DNA of 10,772 bases, taken from assembly GCA_027483425.1 (NCBI GenBank), contig JAIXUR010000424.1, forward strand, positions 1 through 10,772, in the 5' to 3' direction. This DNA is from Cyanobacteriota bacterium (GTDB lineage Bacteria > Cyanobacteriota > Cyanobacteriia > Phormidesmidales > Phormidesmidaceae). Position numbers and translations under genes: made by a program. Below are positions 5,336 to 10,772 of this stretch, in pieces. How positions within the stretch are numbered: position 1 is the first letter of the stretch; each line of letters begins with the position of its first letter. The notes beneath the pieces were generated by a model that worked only from the letters and a program-made list of their open reading frames with translations, was not told the DNA's origin and made no database searches.

Positions 5336-6469
5336 ATGATCGATATCCTCATCATTGAGCACGATGCCGCCACGGAGCAGTTTTTAGTCAGCGCCCTCAA
5401 GCAGCAGGGTTACAGCCTGGCCACGGCGCGCAGTGGCATCGAGGGCCTGGCAATAGCCGAAAAGCTTCTGCCCGGAGTGATTATCTGCGACTGGAATCTG
5501 CCTGGTACCACCAATGCCTTGGCCATCTGCCAGACCATTAAGCGTCACCCGCTGCTGTCGATCACGTCGCTGCTGCTGCTGACGGCCCGATACAGTACCG
5601 CCGACCGGGTGAAGGGGCTGGAGATGGGGGCCGACGATCTGCTCTCCAAGCCCGTCGACATCAACGAGCTCAACGCTCGGGTGCGGGCGGGGCTGCGGAT
5701 CTATCAACTCACCCAAGATCTGCGCCAGCAAAAGCAGCGGATGGAGGCCGAAATGGCCGAGGCCGAAGGCTACGTGCGATCGCTACTGCCCAGCGACCAA
5801 ACTGGCAAAGTGCCCATTCAGTCACGGTTTTTACCCTCCCAGCAGCTCGGTGGCGACTGCTTCGACTACTACTGGCTCGACCCCGACTACCTGGCCATGT
5901 ATCTGCTGGATGTATCGGGCCATGGGCTGGGATCGGCCCTGCTATCGACCTCGGTGCTCAACGTGTTGCGATCGCAGTCCCTGCCCGACGTTAGCTTTTA
6001 CCGCCCCGAGAAAGTGCTGCGGGCGCTCAACGAAACCTTCCAGATGATCGACCAAAATCAAAAATATTTCACCATCTGGTATGGCGTACTCAACTGCGTC
6101 AACCGTCAGCTGCTCTACGCCAGCGCCGGACATCCGCCCGCAGTGCTGGTGTCCGTCGATGCCGACCAAAAGATAACCACCACCCGCCTGCGGACCCCTG
6201 GCATGCCCGTGGGTATGCTGCCCGACGCCAAGTACCAGTGGCAGCGCTGCAATCTTCCCCCCAATAGTAGCCTCTACATCTTTAGCGATGGCCTCTACGA
6301 GGTGCTGCAACGGAACGAGCAGTACATCGGGCTAGACGCCTTTGTGGATCTGCTGGCCTTGGCCAAGCGCGAGCAGGGCGTAGACCACATTTTAGACACC
6401 ATCATCCAGCTCCAGGCCGGGGAAACCCCCAGCGACGACATGTCGCTGATGATGGTCAGCCTCGACTAG
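5336..6469 (+). CDS. Response regulator with PP2C (SpoIIE/RsbU-type) phosphatase output
   Basis: 377 residues. The receiver domain spans about 1-120: acidic pocket E8 and D10, phosphoacceptor D52 in VIICDWNLPG, Thr83 in LLLTA, and Lys105 in SKP, so it looks phosphorylatable. A short helical linker of about 120-150 follows. The PP2C-type phosphatase spans about 155-376, with GGDCFD (Asp174), LDVSGHGLG (Asp192), SAGHPP, IFSDGLYE (Asp318) and PSDDMS (Asp368), so all expected metal-binding acids are present. Proteins of this design dephosphorylate STAS anti-sigma-factor antagonists in partner-switching pathways, here under control of an unknown sensor kinase. A STAS protein gene lies convergently just downstream and is the obvious candidate substrate. 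The ATG start places the receiver beta-1 strand at residue 3; the ribosome binding site is weak. It is cytoplasmic, with no membrane segment. Confidence 0.93.
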   Translation: MIDILIIEHDAATEQFLVSALKQQGYSLATARSGIEGLAIAEKLLPGVIICDWNLPGTTNALAICQTIKRHPLLSITSLLLLTARYSTADRVKGLEMGADDLLSKPVDINELNARVRAGLRIYQLTQDLRQQKQRMEAEMAEAEGYVRSLLPSDQTGKVPIQSRFLPSQQLGGDCFDYYWLDPDYLAMYLLDVSGHGLGSALLSTSVLNVLRSQSLPDVSFYRPEKVLRALNETFQMIDQNQKYFTIWYGVLNCVNRQLLYASAGHPPAVLVSVDADQKITTTRLRTPGMPVGMLPDAKYQWQRCNLPPNSSLYIFSDGLYEVLQRNEQYIGLDAFVDLLALAKREQGVDHILDTIIQLQAGETPSDDMSLMMVSLD

Positions 6470-6478
6470 GGGGATATG

Positions 6479-6511
6479 GGGTTGAGGGGGCCAGCCTGGC
6501 CCCCTCAACCC
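6479..6511. terminator. Near-perfect palindrome between convergent genes
   Basis: GGGTTGAGGGGGCCAG (6479-6494) and CTGGCCCCCTCAACCC (6496-6511) are exact reverse complements around a single C, so the real hairpin loop is three or five bases. It lies nine bases after the PP2C stop and 21 bases before the end of the STAS gene. It probably stops transcription from both sides, although neither side has a T-tract, so it may act as a Rho-independent terminator of the U-less kind or as an mRNA-stabilising hairpin. Confidence 0.65.
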
Positions 6512-6532
6512 TGATGGTGCGCACCCAGAAAG

Positions 6533-6859
6533 CTAAGAAACCTTCATCATGGCCGCTTCAAAGGCCTGGCGATCGTCGTACACCTCAAAGACCCGATCCA
6601 TACTGGTGAGCTCAAATAGCATGCGCACCTGTTCATTGATGGAGCAAATGCAAAAGGTTCGGTTTAAGCCACGCATGTTTTTGAGGAGCACCACCAAGGT
6701 GCCCAGCCCTGAGCTGTCGATAAACGTGATCTCCTTCATGTCGACCAAAATCACCTCAGCACCGTCTTTCAACAACTGCTCAACGGTTTGGCGAAACACT
6801 TCGGCTTTAGTGCTGTCTAAAATACCAGCGGGTTCAATAACCTGAATGTTAGAACTCAT
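6533..6859 (-). CDS. STAS-domain anti-sigma-factor antagonist (RsbV/SpoIIAA-like)
   Basis: 108 residues from the ATG at 6859, the usual length for a single STAS domain. The order is QVIEPAGILDSTKAE, then VILVDMKEITFIDSSGLG with the phosphorylatable serine of the DSSGLG motif (49-50), then CICSINEQVRMLFELTSMDRVFEV, which is strongly typical of cyanobacterial antagonists. In partner switching the unphosphorylated form binds an anti-sigma or other kinase and releases its partner; a serine kinase inactivates it and a PP2C phosphatase restores it. The convergent PP2C gene is the likely phosphatase. A GTG at 6871 is in frame and lies only two bases from AAGGA, too close to be used well; homologues start at MSS. 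It lies 72 bases after the glycerate kinase gene and may share its transcript. Confidence 0.93.
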   Translation of the reverse strand: MSSNIQVIEPAGILDSTKAEVFRQTVEQLLKDGAEVILVDMKEITFIDSSGLGTLVVLLKNMRGLNRTFCICSINEQVRMLFELTSMDRVFEVYDDRQAFEAAMMKVS

Positions 6860-6931
6860 AATAAAAATCACTATCCTTGATCTACAACTGAATTTAGAAC
6901 GGGTTGACTGGTAGACCCCTGAACGCTCCAG

Positions 6932-8059
6932 CTAAGGGATCGCCAAGGCCGGGGCATAGATAGCGGTGGGAGTACGATCGCTGTCGATTTCTACCACCAG
7001 ATTAACGTGCTCGCCATCGTGCTTGAGGGGAGCAATAAAGAGCTCTGGGTGCAGCGCCCGCCAAAAATACTCCACAAACTCATCAATGGTGGCATCGCTC
7101 ATGCCGGTTTTGCCCTGGGCTTTCATCTGATGCTCGGCATCTTTGCGCCACTGCTTGCTGATGCGGTAGTCGGTCGGACAGATCACCATCAGCCGGTCAA
7201 GACCGTCCCACAGGGGTAGGTAGGTGGCCAATTGGGTGTTCATGTCGCGGGCAAACTGGCGATCGGTCTCCGTGATAATGGGCTCAGGGAGCGGGGGCCC
7301 AGGAAAAAGGGGTGCGGAGGTCTGGCCAAACCGGGTGGGGGCGACTGGTCGCGCGCCCAAAAACCAGCCCTCAAACAGCAAAATATCCACATCTTGCACC
7401 CATTCGGGGGCGGTTCTATCGCCCTCGCCGCCATGCATGGACTTGTCAAACCGAGGTAGAGCCACCGCTTCGCCCCGCCCCGCCGAGCGCACCTGGGCCA
7501 GGGTCGTCAACCCCAGCTCGATGTCGTGGGTACCCGGTGGCCCGCGCCACCGCAACCGAGGATCGGTTTGGGCCAGCACCAGGCGATCAGCATAGGTTTT
7601 ATACAGATCGTCAATGGAGAGACCCACGGCGTTGTAGCCCATGACCCCCAGCAGGTGCTGCAGAATATGGGTGAGGGTGGTTTTGCCCGTGCCCTGGCCC
7701 CCCAGCACCCCCTGAATGAGGGGAGCTGTCAGGTCATCGCGAGCCTGTTTAAGGGTGAGGGCCAGGGGCAGCCACAGACGCCAGTACAGCTCCAGGTAGC
7801 GCTCCATGGGGGCCGGGGGTAAGGGCAACGCGCTGTGGTGGGGGGCCATGGCCTGCAGCCAGTTCAGACGGTCTTGCAGCTTAGCCATCCCGTTACTGGA
7901 GTCAATGCCCCAGGCGGCGGCTCGCAGCGGGTCAGCCAGCTCCCAAGCCAAAAGCTGCTGCTGCTGTTCGTCCGTCAGCGGGTTGCCCGCCAGGTAACTC
8001 GCCAGCAGGGGCGCGATCGCAATTCCGTCCGGGGGCGGTGCTAGGTCTGCCATAGCCAT
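6932..8059 (-). CDS. glyK: D-glycerate 3-kinase, plant/cyanobacterial type
   Basis: 375 residues from the ATG at 8059. It phosphorylates D-glycerate to 3-phosphoglycerate with ATP, the last step of photorespiratory 2-phosphoglycolate salvage, returning carbon to the Calvin cycle. The first 110 residues are a helical, Gln- and Leu-rich extension. The P-loop NTPase core begins at GVLGGQGTGKTTL (Walker A at about 120-128), followed by VGLSIDDLYKTYADR, RWRGPPGTHD, LPRFDKSMHGGEGDR and DILLFEGWFLGARP, which are signatures of the plant-type kinase family rather than of bacterial GlxK. The C-terminal part (MSDATIDEFVEYFWRALHPELF) also fits. GTG at 8062, ATG at 8059 and ATG at 8053 are all in frame, so the start is uncertain by a few residues. 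It begins about 13 bases after the DUF3352 gene on the same strand, so the two are almost surely cotranscribed. Confidence 0.92.
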   Translation of the reverse strand: MAMADLAPPPDGIAIAPLLASYLAGNPLTDEQQQQLLAWELADPLRAAAWGIDSSNGMAKLQDRLNWLQAMAPHHSALPLPPAPMERYLELYWRLWLPLALTLKQARDDLTAPLIQGVLGGQGTGKTTLTHILQHLLGVMGYNAVGLSIDDLYKTYADRLVLAQTDPRLRWRGPPGTHDIELGLTTLAQVRSAGRGEAVALPRFDKSMHGGEGDRTAPEWVQDVDILLFEGWFLGARPVAPTRFGQTSAPLFPGPPLPEPIITETDRQFARDMNTQLATYLPLWDGLDRLMVICPTDYRISKQWRKDAEHQMKAQGKTGMSDATIDEFVEYFWRALHPELFIAPLKHDGEHVNLVVEIDSDRTPTAIYAPALAIP

Positions 8060-8072
8060 CACTGCATTCCCA

Positions 8073-9806
8073 TTATTGGTTACTAAGCTGCATCAAAATA
8101 CTGCCCGTCTGGATCGCGTCGCTGCGATCGCCGTTGACCAGGGTAATCTGCCGCAGGTGCTTGAGGGCGGGCTGCGCCGCCGTGCCCCACAGCCGCCACT
8201 GGGGCCGTTGGGCAACCAAACCAGCCTGGACCTGGGGCCAGTCGATGTGGATATAGCCGGTACTGGAGGTAGACACCTGGGCAGCCTGTTCCCACCAGGA
8301 GGGTGCCCGCCGGGGGAGCATCTCAGGGTTAATCACGGTGTCTAGGGTGGCTGGAGAAGCCGCCAGCACCTCATAGCGATCGACCTGGGCCTGGAGGCCA
8401 GCCACTTCGGCGACCACCTGCAACGGCTGTTGACCTCGGCCCAGGGGCACCGCCAGGCGCGTCCAGGCGATCGCGGGGGTGCCCTGGAGATCGAGCGGTC
8501 CGACGCTCAAACCCTGACCCTGGGCTAGCGCGGTCAACGCGGTTAACGTCTCCGTCAGGCGATCGCTTTGGGGGGCCACCACCAGCCAGTCTGGCCTGGC
8601 CGCTCCGGCGGGGGCTGCCAGACCAACACCGTAGGCGCGGTCAACCCCCGTTTGTAACAGATCGGCCGCCCCCGGCCCCAAGGCCCGGTCGAGGAGGCGG
8701 GTCAGCGGAGAGCCGTCTTCAGCCCCCCCCAAGGTAACTAGGGCCAGCAACGGCTGGAACCCCTGACCCAGGGTCGCCAGGTCCGCTCCCACCGCGGCCA
8801 CCGCCAAAGACTCGGGTAGGTAGGGGGCGATCGCCGACCAATCGTCTGCCCCAGGCAGTCGGGGGTGGAGCCGATGCCCGTGGGCCGCCAGCAACGCCGT
8901 GTGGCCCACCAGGCCCTGGCGGGTCAGCTGCCAAGAAGTTAGCCCCCAGTCAATGCGGTCATCGGCGCTGCCGATGGCATCCAGGGCTAGGGATGGAGTT
9001 TCGCGGGCTGGGGCGTTTAGCCATTGGCTCACCCTGGGCAGGTTGAGAGCCAACAACCCCACCCGAGCCTGGGGCAGCTCTCCCAGGGCCGCTTTATAGC
9101 GTCGATCGGCCTGGAGGTTGAGGTCCGTGGACTGAGCCGCCGTCAGCGCCTGGCGCAACACATCGGGGTGGTTAGCGGCCAGCACAAATCGATTGGCAAC
9201 CAGGGCTGTGGCCAGCTGCCCCCCCTCGGACTGAGGGGCTAACCGCGTTCCTGGCTGAGTTCCCGGCCGCGTATAGATCAGCCGATTGCCAGAGAAATCT
9301 TCAAAGGTGAGGGCATCTCCCGCGATCGCGCGATTTTGCCAATACAGCTCCAGGGCCGCCTGGGCCGCTGGGGCATCGTTACAGGCTAGGGCAACCAGGT
9401 ACCCAGGGGTGATGCCATTGGCTGGGTTTTGGTCGAGGTCGGGGGTCACCATCGCGGCGGTCACCTCTTCCCCCAGCCAGGGCTGAATGTCACGGCTGTA
9501 GCTGAGGCCGGTGTTGGCCAGCAGCACCTGCTCAATGCGCGCCTGGTCGCGGTGGGTGTCTTGACGCAGCCGGGGAGGGGCCAAATAGTCCCACAGATCA
9601 GCGAGGCGATCGGGGCGCACCAGTACCGAGGCCACCACCGGGGCCTGCTTAGGCACAAACTGCAGGGCCAGGGGCTGGGCCTGCCCGCCCCGTTCAATCA
9701 AGTACAGAGGGGTGTTCAGGGTCAAGCGCCCCAGCAGGCCCAAGCCCACCACCAGCACCAGTCCAGCGACCAGGGCCAGGGGGCGAATAAACGAGCGAAA
9801 CTTCAT
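8073..9806 (-). CDS. DUF3352 domain protein, membrane-anchored
   Basis: 577 residues from the ATG at 9806, which is preceded by GAGG at a short but usable distance; a GTG at 9815 is the upstream alternative. A positively charged start (MKFRSFIRP) precedes one hydrophobic segment at about residues 9-26 without a lipobox or clear cleavage site. The remaining 550 residues are therefore probably outside the cytoplasm, tethered to the inner or thylakoid membrane. The body matches the cyanobacterial DUF3352 family: FVPKQAPVVASVLVRPDRLADLW, PWLGEEVTAAMV, YLVALACND, FVLAANHPDVLRQAL and LLALNLPRVSQWL. The pattern looks repetitive, as though built from two related halves (similar phrases recur around PYLPESLAVAAVGADL and YEVLAASPATLDTVI). 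The function of DUF3352 is unknown. It leads the unit with the glycerate kinase gene. Confidence 0.85.
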   Translation of the reverse strand: MKFRSFIRPLALVAGLVLVVGLGLLGRLTLNTPLYLIERGGQAQPLALQFVPKQAPVVASVLVRPDRLADLWDYLAPPRLRQDTHRDQARIEQVLLANTGLSYSRDIQPWLGEEVTAAMVTPDLDQNPANGITPGYLVALACNDAPAAQAALELYWQNRAIAGDALTFEDFSGNRLIYTRPGTQPGTRLAPQSEGGQLATALVANRFVLAANHPDVLRQALTAAQSTDLNLQADRRYKAALGELPQARVGLLALNLPRVSQWLNAPARETPSLALDAIGSADDRIDWGLTSWQLTRQGLVGHTALLAAHGHRLHPRLPGADDWSAIAPYLPESLAVAAVGADLATLGQGFQPLLALVTLGGAEDGSPLTRLLDRALGPGAADLLQTGVDRAYGVGLAAPAGAARPDWLVVAPQSDRLTETLTALTALAQGQGLSVGPLDLQGTPAIAWTRLAVPLGRGQQPLQVVAEVAGLQAQVDRYEVLAASPATLDTVINPEMLPRRAPSWWEQAAQVSTSSTGYIHIDWPQVQAGLVAQRPQWRLWGTAAQPALKHLRQITLVNGDRSDAIQTGSILMQLSNQ

Positions 9807-9850
9807 TGACCTCACGATTGAACCCAGACAACACCCGCCGTAGCACGATG

Positions 9851-9895
9851 ATCCCCCCAGGGATCTCCCCCAGGGATCTCTCCAGAGGGGGGAGA
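9851..9895. repeat. Short GC-rich tandem repeat with hairpin potential
   Basis: Three degenerate 12-13 base units, ATCCCCCCAGGG (9851-9862), ATCTCCCCCAGGG (9863-9875) and ATCTCTCCAGAGG (9876-9888), run in tandem. TCTCCCCC (9864-9871) can pair with GGGGGAGA (9888-9895). The array lies in the 208-base gap between the DUF3352 start and the small exported protein gene. No T-tract follows on either strand, so I do not call it a terminator. Confidence 0.55.
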
Positions 9896-10014
9896 CTGAT
9901 CCTAGGGCGACCGCCCGCGCCGATCAGCTCTTTCCTAGTGTATGGCCCTGGGAGACCCGTACCCCCCCGGATGCCAACGGGCTGTTCAGAAATTAAACAA
10001 TATAAACTTTACCC

Positions 10015-10431
10015 CTATTCCCAGTACACGGGCTGGATGCGATCGATGTAGTCAAGGTTGGCTAGCTCCATCAGAATGATTTGATAGTTGGCCTGGTGGG
10101 TATTGCCGATCGCCAGCACTTCACCCGCCCCACAGTCAATCCGCCCTCGACTGTCAGGAAAGAACTGCACCGACGGGTCAATGGCGCTGACCGTCTGGGC
10201 ATAGACGTCGCCCGTGGGAATGCAAAACTCATAGTCGAGGGAGCGCTTGCCGTCGGCGGGGCCATAAAGACCGTCGTCATCCAGGGTGCTGAGGTCAAAG
10301 GCAATCTTATCCATGGCGTTTCCAGGATCGGCGGAAGACATCGGCTGGCAGGCGACGGAGAGCATCGCGGCCCCCAGGCCCAGGGCGAGGGCGGATCGCA
10401 AACGCGGGGTCGATGTGGTCATAGAGCCCAT
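10015..10431 (-). CDS. Small exported or lipoprotein-like protein of unknown function
   Basis: 138 residues from the ATG at 10431, which has GGTG seven bases upstream; ATG at 10422 is also possible. The N-terminus has a short charged part (TPRLR), a hydrophobic stretch (SALALGLGAAMLSVA) and then Cys28, which suggests export. The lipobox is imperfect (SVAC, with Ser at -3), so cleavage by signal peptidase I after SVA is equally possible. The mature part carries FDLSTLDDDGLYGPADGKRS, LDYEFCIP, SVQFFPDSRGRIDCGAGE and LAIGNTHQANY, with two cysteines that could form a disulfide. I do not recognise a named family, though the phrasing resembles a conserved cyanobacterial hypothetical protein. It lies between a palindromic repeat and the DUF3352 gene on the same strand. 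Confidence 0.8.
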   Translation of the reverse strand: MGSMTTSTPRLRSALALGLGAAMLSVACQPMSSADPGNAMDKIAFDLSTLDDDGLYGPADGKRSLDYEFCIPTGDVYAQTVSAIDPSVQFFPDSRGRIDCGAGEVLAIGNTHQANYQIILMELANLDYIDRIQPVYWE

Positions 10432-10494
10432 TGATGAACACCGAAATATCTGAACATCCGCATCCACCGTCCCAGCACCCGCAGGGTATTCACC

Positions 10495-10527
10495 GCAGTA
10501 GGGGCGCAGAGCCTGCGCCCCTACTGC
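10495..10527. repeat. GTAGGGGCG-type palindromic repeat
   Basis: GCAGTAGGGGCGCAG (10495-10509) and CTGCGCCCCTACTGC (10513-10527) are perfect reverse complements around AGC. Palindromes with GTAGGGGCG arms are commonly dispersed in cyanobacterial genomes. Here it separates two genes on the minus strand and could act as a terminator or mRNA 3'-end stabiliser for the pentapeptide-repeat gene, whose stop codon it contains. Confidence 0.85.
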
Positions 10528-10772
10528 GCTAGGTGGGTGCCAATCAGACAGGCTCCGGTCAAGCTAACGCCATTGAGCTGGGTGTCGGAGAGGTCGGCGC
10601 AGAGCAAGTTAGCGCCCGATAGCGAGGCCCCCGATAGGTTGGCCTGGCGCAGGTCGGCTTCTTCCAGGTTAGCGTTGTCTAGACGCGCCCCCTGCAAGTC
10701 GGCTTGGCAGAGATCAGCCCCCTTCAGGTTGGTATCACTGAGGTTGGCCCCGCGCAGGTCAGCACCCCGCAG
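10521..10772 (-). CDS. Pentapeptide-repeat protein, C-terminal part
   Basis: An open minus-strand frame enters at the window edge and ends at TAG (10523-10521), giving 83 residues with no start in view. It reads as about sixteen consecutive A(D/N)LxX pentapeptides: LRGAD LRGAN LSDTN LKGAD, then LCQAD LQGAR LDNAN LEEAD and onward, closing with LIGTHLAQ. This is the right-handed quadrilateral beta-helix fold. Cyanobacteria have many such proteins, mostly of unknown function, so none is assigned. The last codons CTA GCG CAG TAG run into the right arm of the palindrome, which supplies the stop. The upstream remainder could hold a signal peptide or another domain. Confidence 0.92.
   Translation of the reverse strand: MRGADLRGANLSDTNLKGADLCQADLQGARLDNANLEEADLRQANLSGASLSGANLLCADLSDTQLNGVSLTGACLIGTHLAQ

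Overview
The window looks like chromosomal DNA from a GC-rich, probably filamentous cyanobacterium (Leptolyngbya/Nodosilinea-like). The evidence is the repeated cyanobacterial HIP1 octamer GCGATCGC (well over ten copies by eye), a plant/cyanobacterial-type D-glycerate 3-kinase, a DUF3352 protein, and the RemA/NFACT gene neighbourhood common in cyanobacteria. No mobile element, tRNA, rRNA or CRISPR array is visible.

Layout. Positions 1-236 (-) hold the 5' part of a RemA-family (DUF370) gene. It is divergent from a full-length NFACT (RqcH/Rqc2-like) ribosome quality-control gene at 537-2297 (+). Downstream, about 2408-2562 (+), is a stand-alone candidate small RNA. It has a TACAAT -10 box inside an HLR1-like (RpaB) repeat, two small hairpins and a strong intrinsic terminator. 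On the minus strand follow a cupin gene (4369-4848) and a CocE/NonD-type serine hydrolase (2595-4313), probably one transcription unit. Distinct 15-bp tandem repeats lie at both ends of the cupin gene.

The gap before the next gene holds a 55-bp tandem duplication with HIP1 cores. Next is a response-regulator/PP2C (RsbU/SpoIIE-type) phosphatase at 5336-6469 (+), facing a STAS anti-sigma-factor antagonist at 6533-6859 (-) across a 16-bp-arm palindrome. The two look like the phosphatase and antagonist halves of a partner-switching pathway; no kinase or sigma factor is in view. The STAS gene is the last of three co-directional minus-strand genes: DUF3352 membrane-anchored protein (8073-9806), glycerate kinase (6932-8059) and STAS. 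The first two are separated by about 13 bases.

The right end carries a small exported or lipoprotein-like protein (10015-10431, -), a 15-bp-arm palindrome of the GTAGGGGCG type that is frequent in cyanobacterial genomes, and the C-terminal part of a pentapeptide-repeat protein. The stop codon of that last gene lies inside the palindrome.

The most interesting items are the unannotated candidate sRNA, the repeat-built start and end of the cupin gene, the gene end formed by a dispersed palindrome, and the Asp-to-Glu change at a key NFACT position. I did not find a convincing wholly new multi-gene system.
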